A stretch of 64,000 nt of DNA from Arthonia radiata (lineage: Eukaryota; Ascomycota; Arthoniomycetes; Arthoniales; Arthoniaceae), in the NCBI GenBank assembly GCA_002989075.1, contig PSQN01000017.1, forward strand, positions 4,099,453 to 4,163,452. The letters are read 5' to 3'. The notes beneath the pieces were generated by a model. It had not been told where the DNA came from. It did not search any database and saw nothing but the letters and a program-made list of their open reading frames with translations. Position 1 is the stretch's first letter, and every line of letters starts with the position of its first letter. Below, piece after piece: positions 31,396-41,956 of the stretch. The translations under genes and the position numbers were made by a program.

Positions 31396-32646
31396 TCATG
31401 CGTTGTCCATCGTGTCATCCTCACTCAATAGCTTCCTCAGCAACTCATCCGCCCTTGCACTCTGCCACCTCACATCCTCCAATCGTTCCAATGCCCTCTC
31501 CCTGCACGTTCCGTCCACGATCCCATCGAGCATGCGCCATTCCTCATCTTCAAGCACATGCACAATCCACGCCTGACACGCTTCACCATACCCCTCACTC
31601 TCCTCGTCCCCTACACCAGCTACAAGCCTCTCCACCAACGCCTCCACCAACGCCGGAAAGCTCCTTACCAGCATCCTCAACAGCTGATCCCAGAGCCTAA
31701 ACGCGCCGTCCATACTCCCTCCAACCTGATGCTTCAACGGCACCATCATCTTCTCCCTCACCAACATCTCCGCCAAAGCCCCCGCAACCTGCCTCTTTGA
31801 CTGCCTCGCCGGAATCTTAAGTAACCTCAACATCGCCTCCTTAACCGCCACAGACACGAGCGCAGGCCACTCGCCCTCCCTTCCCCTCACTTTCCCAGTA
31901 CCCGCCTCCTTCAACTCCCCCACCCTTCTTCTCCTAAACTCCTTCAACTCCCTCTCCAAACCCTTCCTCACATCCTCGTCCAACCTTCCTTCCCCATTCT
32001 CACTCCCCTCCCCATCCAGCCGGCTCCACCACCCCTCCTCCAACCACCCCAACCCCCTAACGCACATCCCCCGCAACCGTCCCGTACTCACCCGCTCTCG
32101 ATGCGCAATTTCGTGCCGCCACGCGACGAACACGTCCGGCATGCCTACTTTTCTGGCGGTCTCCAGCATTGAGGATTTGTAGAGGGAGTGCGCGGGCGTG
32201 TCGCAGTGGGTTGTCACGAATGTTGTGATGGCGCTGGAGAGGGCGAGGGGGGTTGTGAAGGGTGTTTTTTGACGTTTGGGGGGGTTGGAGGAGGAGTTGG
32301 GGGTGCGCTTCCGCTTGCGGGGGGGGATGGTAGTCTCGCTGACGCCGGATTGGGGGAGTGGTGCTATTGGCTCATCGTCGTCGTTTTCGCCAAAGATTGG
32401 ACCGTCGGTCGTAGAATCGTCCGACGACTCCTCGTCTTCAGAACTTAAGAGAGCATCCACGAGGAGGGCGGTGCACTCAACCGCGATGGGCATATTCGCC
32501 CTTCGAAGTTTATACGCATGGATCAACTCCAGCGCTCGTCGCTGCGTCGCTGGCGTAGCGGGCGCACGCGGCTCGCCGAAAAGCAAGGCCCGTAGTTCGA
32601 GGAGGCATGATGGATGTGGCCAGGGTGTTGCTGTGTATTGGTGCAT
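31396..32646 (-). CDS. LAS1: Las1-like pre-rRNA ITS2 endonuclease subunit
   Basis: An intronless 416-residue protein. The N-terminal Las1 domain is recognised from LLELRALLFGEPRAP, RRALELIHAYKLRRANMP and AVECTALLVDALLSSEDEES, then ALSSAITTFVTTHCDT, LETARKVGMPDVFVAWRHEI and AHRE. The RHEIAH string is the HEPN RNase motif (R-x4-H). RGMCVRGLGWLEEGWW closes the conserved part. Las1 with the kinase Grc3 cuts ITS2 during 60S ribosome maturation in the nucleus. A linker with an acidic run and a basic RKRKRTPNSSSNPPKRQK stretch, a likely nuclear signal, interrupts the domain. The C-terminal half is helical and less conserved. Codon use shows heavy C/G bias. Confidence 0.85.
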   Translation of the reverse strand: MHQYTATPWPHPSCLLELRALLFGEPRAPATPATQRRALELIHAYKLRRANMPIAVECTALLVDALLSSEDEESSDDSTTDGPIFGENDDDEPIAPLPQSGVSETTIPPRKRKRTPNSSSNPPKRQKTPFTTPLALSSAITTFVTTHCDTPAHSLYKSSMLETARKVGMPDVFVAWRHEIAHRERVSTGRLRGMCVRGLGWLEEGWWSRLDGEGSENGEGRLDEDVRKGLERELKEFRRRRVGELKEAGTGKVRGREGEWPALVSVAVKEAMLRLLKIPARQSKRQVAGALAEMLVREKMMVPLKHQVGGSMDGAFRLWDQLLRMLVRSFPALVEALVERLVAGVGDEESEGYGEACQAWIVHVLEDEEWRMLDGIVDGTCRERALERLEDVRWQSARADELLRKLLSEDDTMDNA

Positions 32647-33742
32647 CTTAAATACATTTAACGGCTCGGAGCGATATCTTCATCAGCGTGATCAGTGGAC
32701 AGGGAGCGGGTTCGCAGACTTTTTCTGAACGACCTGAGACCGCACGGTAGATGGTTGTATGACTGTCGTTCTATCCCGTGTAGTTCATTGCGTCTGTGGT
32801 GATTTCACGGCTCTGATAAATCGCGGGTATCACGGGTGCGCGGTGTTGGACTTGATACACAACAGGTGAAGACGCAGCGCAGTGCGTACCGGGAAACGGG
32901 TGCCCTACCTGAGATTTAGGGGCCTATGCCCCGCCATCTCGGATTCCTTGGGGAAAGTGGGGGGTTTTTTGGGGGCGTGATCTGGGGCTGAGGTGCTCTG
33001 GACAGGGGCAGAGCTTGGCAACAAACGTGACGTCTCGTCCACGCTGACACCTCAGGTTGTTGAACATAGCCCAAATCTACGACAGCCTGCGGAACCTGCG
33101 TGATCATCGCGCGCTGCGCTGGGAAGCTTCTTTCATCGCGAGCAATACTGAGCGTGTGAGAAGACGATACATGTCAGGACAGAATGCCGGTCTCTAGCAA
33201 GCTCTTGCAGGCCAAGTGCTTTCGAGCAACCGGCCTTGTCCTCTGCGTTCCTGAAGAGCTCTGCCCCGAGACCGAGTAGCTGGCGTTGTAGACACAGTTG
33301 GTGATCACGAGCTCTGCTATGGAGTGTCTCGGCTCTGATGTTCATTTCAAACACTCAAATGCGGCAAGCGATCTTGACATGCACACTAGCGATCGTCGGG
33401 ACCGCCAATGCACCATATGCCTTGTCTCTGCCTAAACTTGCTGTACTCATTCGTACAAGTAATCCCGTCACGCACGTCCGTGTCACCAGCAGCCGCAGAC
33501 GCTAACGCCATCGGTGCCTATCAACGACGAGCTGAAAGCGCGGCACGAAGCAGCCACCCGGGCATGTTGCAGCTTGCCACGCTTGCTCACACCAGCACCG
33601 ACTGCTTATATACACAGCCCCACCCAAGCGACCTCTGCTTCCTTCCCACCGGTCACACAAATGTATAGCACCGCTGTCCACATCGAACAACTCACCGACC
33701 CACACCAACTCGTCTCCAACGTCCCCCCAGAATCCTCCCAAA
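32647..33742. other. Intergenic region between divergent LAS1 and EthD genes
   Basis: Promoter region for both genes. On the LAS1 side, 32914-32932 holds ATTTAGGGGCCTATGCCCC, with a GGGGC/GCCCC inverted repeat that resembles the TPI1 and rhomboid upstream motif. On the EthD side a TATA-like TTATATACA lies near 33605-33613. No gene supported. Confidence 0.45.
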
Positions 33743-34156
33743 ATGCCCTACACCATCGCCATCTTCGCCCACCGCAAACCCAACACCACGCCCCAACAAT
33801 TCAAACACCACTACGAAACCTCCCACATTCCTCTCGTCCAGTCTCTCGCCGGCGACAAATTCCCCATTTCCCACGTACGAAACTACATCCAGCGAGCGCC
33901 CAGCGAGACAGCCGCCACAGACACCTCCAACACAGCCCACCCAGCCGTCGCGCTCGTGGGCCGCCCCGAGGACTTCGACTACGACGCCGTCGCGTTCCTG
34001 AAGTTCGAGGATGAAGCGCACTTCCAAGCGTTCTTTGGGGTGGTGAGTCAGACGGAGAATCAGGCGCGGATCGCGGCGGACGAGGAGCTGTTCTTGGAGA
34101 GGGGAAGGATGCGGGTTGTGGTTGTTGATCAGGTGGCTGTTACGGGGAGGGCGTAG
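33743..34156 (+). CDS. EthD-domain protein
   Basis: A 137-residue single-exon protein of the dimeric alpha-beta barrel class. YTIAIFAHRKPNTTPQQFKH and HYETSHIPLVQSL match the EthD/ferredoxin-like start, in which the His of the helix is conserved. DYDAVAFLKFEDEAHFQAFF followed by a C-terminal strand RMRVVVVDQ completes one ferredoxin-like unit. Fungal relatives are often annotated as EthD or stress-responsive dimeric-barrel proteins, several acting as small-molecule modifying enzymes in secondary metabolism; no biosynthetic cluster is seen around this gene. The first half has very C-rich third positions. A TATA-like box lies about 130 bp upstream of the ATG. Confidence 0.82.
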   Translation: MPYTIAIFAHRKPNTTPQQFKHHYETSHIPLVQSLAGDKFPISHVRNYIQRAPSETAATDTSNTAHPAVALVGRPEDFDYDAVAFLKFEDEAHFQAFFGVVSQTENQARIAADEELFLERGRMRVVVVDQVAVTGRA

Positions 34157-34430
34157 AGGATTGTGGATGTGGGCGCTTTGAGCTCTCCCTAGAGAACATC
34201 TGCGTGCAGCAGGCATAGTACTCTGGTGGTTTAATCTTATAGGCAACGCTGAAGTCAGCGTTTGTCTCGCTGCTACTACCAAAATGGCATACGCAATGTG
34301 ATCGCAACGAATACAACTACATGAGGCGAGGCATCTGAAGTATTGGTAATAAGGCCACAAGTACTGCGTGTTGTCGTTCGGGCTTCCAAAACTCTGCAGG
34401 CGAATGCAAAGTATATCTTCGTATCTAACT
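34157..34430. other. Spacer between convergent EthD and ankyrin genes
   Basis: Nothing recognisable; two 3' ends face each other. Confidence 0.35.
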
Positions 34431-35430
34431 TCAGTCGCTGCTAACAGCCAGCAGCTCCGCCTATTTATTCACAGGACATATTAGCACTGCATTCCACTGT
34501 AACCGTCTCCCGATCCAAGGAGGAGTACTCACCAACTCATGATGCCCCTTCGCTCTTGCCGCCTCACTTGGGAGCCTTCCAAACGTGTCCCGCACATCTC
34601 GCCGCGCACCTCCTTTCAAAAGCACTTTGACTAAGTTCGTCTTGCCCTCTAGGGCAACTTGATGCAACGGCGTGCCCAGCCCGTCGAGAGACAAAGATTC
34701 CCAGGCTGGCGGCACCCCGTCGTAATCGATCTGATTGACAGGCGCGCCACGATCCAACAGCAGTTGAATAACCTCAGCCGCGTCATGCTGACGGCTGCAG
34801 GCCCAATGCAGGAGTCGGCCTTGGCTGACGTCCCCACCATGATTGAGCAGTTTGACGATCATGGGGCGAGAGGCTTGGTAGGCGGCTGTCGACAACACTG
34901 AAATGGTCGTGTCGTACCCAGCGTTGGGCGAGGCGCCGTGTGCAAGAAACCAGTCGACCAGAGAGTCGTTATGGAGGAGGTATCTGAGGAGGCATTGTCA
35001 GCGACTTGCGATAAATCTGAGGCGATTGTGTATGTCACCCAAGCGCAGCGGGCTTGGGACAGCCAAGAGGTTGGTTGATGTCCCAGCCATGGTCTAAGAA
35101 GGCTTGGAACACTCCAGCGGATTGAGACTGTATGCCCTCATAGACGGGGAACGGCTTGTCTGACGCGCTCAGAGAGAGCAGGTGAGATACGATATCCGCA
35201 TGATCACTTCTCGCTGCAGCAAGGAGAGCTGGGTACCAGTAGATGTATTGAGGAATGTTGTCCTCAGTGAGGAGCTCATGTGGCCAGTGCAGCAGGAGCC
35301 GCTCTACTTCCTTGAGGTCGCCCTCTTTGCTTGCATTTTCGAGAGCAGAGACATGTTGCTTGATGCCAATGCTCGCTTTTTCTGTTGCATGAGCGTGCCA
35401 GGGTAGAGGCGGCGCCTGAGTGGCGTCCAT
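34431..35430 (-). CDS. Ankyrin-repeat protein, three exons
   Basis: Minus-strand exons are 35430-35039, 34983-34533 and 34460-34431, giving 290 residues. Introns are 55 and 72 nt; the second has donor GTGAGT, branch GCTAAT and acceptor TAG, and its removal ends the protein with HHELAELLAVSSD. Ankyrin repeats begin at SALENASKEGDLKEVERLLL and continue through PALLAAARSDHADIVSHLL, RLLHWACSRQHDAAEVIQLL, GTPLHQVALEGKTNLVKVLL and GRLPSEAARAKGHHEL. No other domain, signal or membrane segment is visible, so it is probably a cytosolic or nuclear binding protein of unknown partner. Confidence 0.82.
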
Positions 35431-36402
35431 GTGAGATGCTTCTGGAAGTTATTTCTGGGGGAAAACGCCGGCTAGTAAGGGAACAAGCAAAGTAAAAATA
35501 GGCAGATGATCATATGTATGTCATTCAAGATGCTGTCCTTGTAGCTGTTTCTTATAATGCCCGTAGATCTTTCCGAAAGATCCGTAGACGTGGACACAAG
35601 GCAATTGCGGCGTGAGGCATACGGCTCAGTCACCGGAATTAAACCCCTCAGGATGAAACAATTGTGCCTGTAAAACGTGCCCCGTAAATGGTGCCTGCGT
35701 ATCCGCAAGAACACAACACAGCGGATCCATACTCTTCGCTGCGTTCAGCGAAACGGAGATGGGTCTTGCGAATGATTCGTCGCCTCGTGTAGCGGTCTCG
35801 ATGCTGAGCCCCCAGGCCCCTGAGGCGTAAATAAATAGACGGGTGGACTGGATGCAGCGGGCGAAAAGATTACTGTAAATAGAAGCTGGTGATGTATTTC
35901 TTATACAATGTTCACTGAGCTCGGCAGCTCAGCATTACTCAGGATATCGCATTCTGTGATGAATGTACGGCCGCTGACTTTCTCTTGAGCTCTTATGTTC
36001 CCCGCAAATAGGATGTGGAACAGTGACCACAATACCGCTGATCCTCTTCACAGCTATACCACTCCCACGAATCTGTTCGACGATACCCTTTGCGTCGTGT
36101 ACTATGCCTTATGCTCGCAGAAGCGCGGCCTGTAATCATACTTCATCTTCTTAGTCTATGAAAAGGTGTTCGCTTCTTGTTTCATACTCTCACCACGCCT
36201 CAGAGCTCTATCAGCAACGTAGCATGTTGCTGGTTCTGCGCTACAGCTGGCATGAACGCCGCCTACCCGAGAAGGGCTTTCCCCAGCTCTATTTATCTGC
36301 GTCCCCTATCCTCGCATTTAATCAATGTTTTCTAGGACGCAAAAGCTTGTGTGATTCAAAAGCACCAGACTCATCAATTTCAAAACCCTTACCACAAGAC
36401 CA
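35431..36402. other. Intergenic region between divergent genes
   Basis: Promoter region of the ankyrin gene on the left and of the next hypothetical on the right. It is relatively AT-rich. No gene supported. Confidence 0.4.
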
Positions 36403-37216
36403 ATGTCCTTCTATCAGTGGCTGAAAACCACCCAATGCATTGAAGTCGGCCGCAACGAAGTTCGCGAAGGCGATTTCCGCAATACGAGGGTCGTAGGTCT
36501 CGGCGGGCTGTCCGGTAGTCATCTCGTCGCTGTCGCGTCAGTCTGGGGCTTCGTCCTAGCGCACATCTCGGCCAGTCCGCTTCACAACATAGGCGCGCAA
36601 AACGTACGCCACCAGATGAACATCCTGAAACCCAAATTCTACGAGCTGCGCGCGCAGCGCAAACTCCCCGCCGCTGGTTCTGAAACCTACGCTGCGCATG
36701 CTTGGGTCTATGGGGGACCGGCGCTGCCTGGTCACCAGGTGGTTATCAATGAGATATTGGGGGAGATGGGGCTCCACGCTCCCGTCGAAGTGGCATACCA
36801 CGCTGGCCACCATTGGAATCTCCACCCGTCGCCGGCGAAGGGTACAGCGTATCTCTACGGGGATGGTGTGAACCCGCCACAGTTGTGGATGGAGGATCGG
36901 CTGATACCGGCGCGGACGGCGGACGGCGGGTGACGCAGGATCGCAGCATCACCGCCCGCACTGGGGTATAATAGGACCGACTGCAGGTAGCAATGTAGCT
37001 GGTGGAGAAGCTTGGTGGCAGCAGGATATGCCACATCCGGATCGCGCCACTGTCAAGCCGCCTTCACCGATGTCAACCTTGGGTCCTTCCGTGTTCTTGC
37101 CAGCGGACCAGCTGGCGCAGGCGCTAGGCACGTCCCAAGCAGGTGCAGGGCCATTCCACCACGGACATCTTGGACATGGTGGTACCTCAGGGAGTGGAGG
37201 CGGAGGTGCAATATAG
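36403..37216 (+). CDS. Hypothetical protein, two exons, Gly/His-rich C-terminus
   Basis: Exon 1 36403-36929 and exon 2 36991-37216 join across a 61-nt intron (donor GTGACG, acceptor GGTAG), giving 250 residues. Exon 1 has strong codon bias and reads RVVGLGGLSGSHLVAVASVW and GFVLAHISASPL, a Gly-rich strand plus hydrophobic helix, then HVNIL-like helices and AYHAGHHWNLHPSP. Exon 2 begins NVAGGEAWWQQDMPHPDR and ends in a Gly/His-rich tail (GPFHHGHLGHGGTSGSGGGG). The phase fits exactly and the exon-2 frame has no nearby start of its own. The shape resembles a group of fungal hypotheticals with a GLGGC-like start and a conserved A-H-I step, but I cannot name a function. Confidence 0.65.
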
Positions 37217-37914
37217 CTCATCCATGGCGCTTCACCCATGGTAGACAAACAAAGATTGCAGCATAGCATTGACCACCTGATTTGCACAGGAGCCAGCACA
37301 TTGAGAGAACATGCTCCATAGAGGCTCACGCGGAAGCTGCGTGTAAGCTTCTGCGGCTGGCATTTAGGCGACCAAATTGCGTGAACCATGTGTTTTAATT
37401 TTCATGAGCTTGTTGCTGTTCACGTCAGGGTTACTTGCTGGCACTCAGCGTTATGTGCTTAAGTATGTGAGTCGGATATGTGAGTCGGGCGCCCGCGCAT
37501 GATAGCTCTGATAATCTGTACAGGTCTCCAACGTTGAACAGCTGGCACAAACGATCAACCTGCAGCACAAAGGGCCACGGGCTTTTGCTGGAATCGTTCA
37601 CTGTGCCAAAATCGAGCCGCCAGCCTGCTAGCACTTGTGAAAAGGTATATACTCCTGGAACTTGCCCTCAAGCATGCATGTACTGTAATGACAAGGGTTC
37701 GGCGCTTGCAGAGAGCAATCTGCTGGAACTAAACGAAACCAAAAAACACGACAGGGGAATGATCGACGTTCACATGCTGTATAAACGGGATGTTGCGTTG
37801 CCATGCACCTAAGCCTGCAAGTCGAGTATGCTCTATGCCAGTAGAAATGCTCCCTGAACACGGGGTCCATCGCGTCAATCGTACAGCGCCTCTGCTCGTA
37901 AAGCCTCTCGGTTT
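37217..37914. other. Spacer between convergent hypothetical and POL3 genes
   Basis: No gene or repeat recognised; two gene ends face each other here. Confidence 0.4.
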
Positions 37915-40900
37915 TTAGAAGTAGCTCGCCTGATCAAAGTCAAACCTCTGCAGCTCCTTGCCGCTGTCCTCTACGTCCTTCTTCGCCTTCATCCGCATGT
38001 AGAAGATCGGACAGTCCTTGCTCGAGCAAATGACCTCGTTGTGCAAGCTCCCTTGACATCGCTGACACTGGGTCCATAGACGGCCGAATCTCACCTCAAG
38101 CTCGCTCGTCTTTGAAAGCGTCTTCTGATATAGCTCCCCAAATCGTGGTCGACAATTCTCACACACTGCGCCAGCGCTCTCGTCCTTGCCTGCCAGCGGC
38201 TTCTTGCAGCCCATACAGGTCTGTGTCTTTTTCGCAAACTTCATCAAGCCGCCAGTGGCTGGCGCGGCGACGTTGATGGTCCTCGTATGCTCACCGGTGA
38301 GGAGCTGCCCAGCCTTCTTCTCACCAAGTATGGGTTCGAAGATACGACCGAGAGGCTTTGATAGCTGGTTGTCGAGGTAGTACTTCGTATCGATTGAGAG
38401 ATTGTTTTCAAGCACGAAGATGGGATCCTCGGCCTTCTCATAATTTTTCGCATCAGCGCGACCTTTGACGATGACATAAGCGACACGATCACCAAGCGCA
38501 GGTGCTGAACCTGCATCACGCTTCTGCATCTTCTTTGCGAGCTCGACGTGTGCTTGCGATCCTGCATAGCCGTCTTTCGCATCCTCGTCCATGCTCTTCG
38601 TTAATGCCTTGGTGATCACCAGCTTTGACATGTCGACCTTATTCTGCAACAATTCGGCGATAGTCTTTTTGACATAGCTGCTGGAGTCAGTATCCCCATG
38701 AGAATTATGAGCCTTTACGTGACTTACTTTTGTGCGCCGTCGACGTCCCGGTCCATCAAGATCTTCCTGAGTACAGTCTCGATGACTGTTTGCACGAGCC
38801 TGCAATTATCTCGCCGGACCGTCTCGATACCTTTGGTATCCATCTTGTCGTACTTTTCGGGCTTTGACCAGTATAGTCCAGCATAACGCTTCTTGTTGAT
38901 CAATAGATACGGGAAGTACACCTTCTCAAACTCAAGCTTGATTGGCTGGATGAATTTCGATGACACATACGAAGCGGCTTCTTGGCCCAAATCCATAGCT
39001 TTCGCCAGATCTGCAACTCCAAACTTTACCATGACTGAATCCGTATCACCGTAGATAACTTGAGCGTCATGTGAGTATCCGTTGGCGATGTTGTACTTGG
39101 CCTCGACCTCTCGTTTGGTTTTTTCGATCATCTGGCGACCGTAACTTGTCGTACTGCTCGCAATGGGAAGACAAGGCAGTTTCCCCACGGTGGCACCTGT
39201 CAGACCGTACACACTGTTTGCGCTGATCTTCAACGCGAGTTGTCGACCGTTCAACACAGCCTTTTTGAATGCGTCCGTCTCGACAGCAAGTTCCTTCTTC
39301 GCTTTCTTTCGCGCATTGAGAAGCTCCTCAAGGATCTGAGTAAGAAGACCTTTCCGGACTTTTGATGTGCAGAATATGTCGTTGTTTGGAGTGACGATGT
39401 AGTCTTCGTCCTTCTTGAGGCCAAGTTTCTCGATCATCGCTTTATTTGTTATTAGTGTAGTGTAGCAAAGATTGTGCGCCTGAATGATGGATGGGTACAG
39501 GGAAGCGAAATCGAGCGTTGCGACTGGCACATCATAATAGCCACGGGTAGGCTCAATGACAGTGGCGCCTTCGTACTGCTCCTCGGAGCCCTCACTGCGC
39601 TGATTTGGGATGACAAGCTGTTGTTCCAGAGCTTTGCGAAACAGCTGACTGATGAATTTGACTTGCTGACCCTTCGACAGGAGGTAATTGAATGGCACAC
39701 CTGTCACTCTTGCCATCTCCGTGTAGTTCACAAGACACATGAGTTTGTCCATGAGCCGCTGCGGTAGATAGGCATCCTTGAGACAATACACGGCTAACCT
39801 TCGTCTCGATTCAGGAGGACCGTTGAAAAGTTCTGTGATCATGGTGTGATGCACATCCTCTTTTTGCTCATTCAAAAACTCTGCGCATACGGAGTTGAGC
39901 GTGTAGCTTCGCAATTGATAATCTCGTTGGACCAGCTGCAGCAGATCCAGTTGGATCCGCCCGGGTATATTGGTCGACTCAGTATTGCGGTTGCCCATTT
40001 GCTTGCTGGAGAAATTCGTGTTCCTGTGCTCTGACTTGATGTTCTTCAGACGTGATAGCATGGGGAACTTGGGAACCTTGAGGTGCTTCGCTCGGTCCAG
40101 GAGGTATGGGAAGTCAAAGTTTGCGATGTTGTATCCGATGATAACGTCAGGGTCAACCTGCTCCACGAAGTCTCGCCATGCCATCAACATCTTCTGCTCT
40201 GCGGTGACTGCGTCACCTTCGAATTCAAAGATCTGAGTGTTGACTATTAAGCTGCATGTATCCAGACAGAAAACGTTTCGCACAAAGGGCTTCTCCTCCC
40301 CATATCGCGTCACCACATTGGCAATCTGTATGACTTGATCCTCGTTGGCTTCTGGGAAAATACCGGCACGGCCAGCACATTCGATGTCGAAGGACAGGAT
40401 GCGCAGGGGAGCCATCTTCACCCAATCACCCTCTGCTGGATGCGGGACGATGTCTCTGAAGTGGACATGCGCCTCGATCTGACAATTCGAGTGTCGGTCT
40501 CGGCTTGGAATCATCTTGTATTTCCCAGAAGGGACCTCTACCCATGACATGCCTTGGATGTTGCAATCGATCATGAAGCGAAGCACGTACTGAATGCTGT
40601 CATAAGTCTTGACGCCACCCTCAGCACCCTTCCACAGCCCCTTGTATGCTGTCGCTTCGCCACTTTCGATGCTAGTCCGGACACGATTTATGACTTTCGG
40701 ATCTGTTACGGTGACTTTCAGGTACGGGCTCTTTTGGTTGCCCTGAAATCCATACAGATCCTCTCGCATGACCATCTGAACAGACTGTATGGCAGGTTGT
40801 GTATTCGCGACCTTTGTCTCAAGGTATGCCTTGAACCCTTGACAGTCTGATTGCGTGAAAGAAATTGGTGCGGCGAGGTAGAGATAGTGTAGAAAGTCTG

Positions 40901-41364
40901 TGACATGCAGCAAAATAGAGTGACCAGCCTGAAGAATAGAGTCAGCTTGGTTCATGCAGCGTGAGACTCATTGTGCTTACCTCTGAGGTGCCATACAGCT
41001 TGACCGTGGCCTTTCCACCATGCAGCGTCCCTTCTTCAGCGTCAATTTGCTGAAAACACAGGTTGTCTGTGTGTTCGTTGAAATCATCGAGCGGCGGACG
41101 TGCCCATTGCTGATCCTTTTCCGCGTTGTGCCTCTTCAGACCAGAGATGTCCTGCGTCAGCTTCTCCAAAACTTCCTCTTCGAAGTGGCTCTTGGGTTGA
41201 CTAGACCCAATGCCCGGCCCATTGGCCTTAATCTGACGCGGTTTCTCAACATTCACTGGCGAGCCATCATGCCGTCTCTTCTTGCCTGCGGACGGTGTCA
41301 GAAGCTTGTGTCGAGTGTTTGTCGTATCTGCCAGAGGCTGTGGTGGCAATACAGCTGCAGGCAT
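37915..41364 (-). CDS. POL3: DNA polymerase delta catalytic subunit
   Basis: Three exons on the minus strand: 41364-40981, 40928-38728 and 38677-37915, giving 1115 residues, the normal length. The N-terminus has a basic nuclear-signal-like [10 protein letters not shown]. The proofreading exonuclease shows [16 protein letters not shown] and [14 protein letters not shown]. The B-family polymerase shows motif A ([15 protein letters not shown]), motif B ([13 protein letters not shown]) and motif C ([11 protein letters not shown]). The C-terminus keeps both metal sites: CysA ([12 protein letters not shown]) and the 4Fe-4S CysB ([18 protein letters not shown]). It copies the lagging strand with PCNA. 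Exon 3 has tandem acceptors (CAGCAG), so one extra codon may be included. An ACGCGT box lies 129 bp upstream of the start. Confidence 0.97.
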
Positions 41365-41956
41365 AGTGTAAGGCTACACGAATGAGCCTTCAATAGTATG
41401 AAGCCAACAAAGCATCAGATCGTGGTAGGGTCAACACAACACAAGAGCTTCAACGAATTTGATAATGATCATGTCGAAAAGTCGCGACTACAACGCGTCT
41501 GTTCGGAGGTCGCGTCACAGACACGTCCATTGATTGAACAAGCTAGTATGATTCCACCTCGATATAACGATATCTTGCATGATTGAATGAAATGCCCCCT
41601 ATTCATCCCCTCTCGACACTACGATGCTGAGCAACTAGGATGATCTACGTCTGCTCGTGGAGCACTTTGAGGAAAGCTGAAGGGCTGGCGTAGCTGGATT
41701 TGCCCGAGATCGCAAAATATCTCTATAAAAGCGCAGGCTCTGCTGGTAACATGTGTATCACGACAGTGTCTACGAAATACAACCTAGCAGGCACCGTACG
41801 GTCCACAAAGCATTGAGAGCAGTTCATTAGCCGGCCTCTGCGTATTATGTGCATTATTGAGAACGTAGACTGGTCAGTCATCCCTGCCTCCGAGCACGTC
41901 ACCAATGTCATCTGTGATGTGCTAGGGTGTCTCGATCCGTTATGTGCTCATCATCA
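41365..41956. other. Spacer: POL3 promoter and helicase 3' end
   Basis: Apart from the ACGCGT box, no feature is seen between these two genes, which run in the same direction. Confidence 0.45.
41493..41498. promoter_or_regulatory. MluI cell-cycle box ACGCGT upstream of POL3
   Basis: An exact ACGCGT palindrome 129 bp upstream of the POL3 ATG. In yeasts this is the MBF site that gives G1/S expression of replication genes. Position and target gene fit; function here is inferred. Confidence 0.5.

Noticed and set aside
36949-37389. 146-codon minus-strand Pro/Cys-rich frame
   Set aside because: Lies opposite exon 2 of the two-exon hypothetical, which is supported by splice phase and protein continuity.
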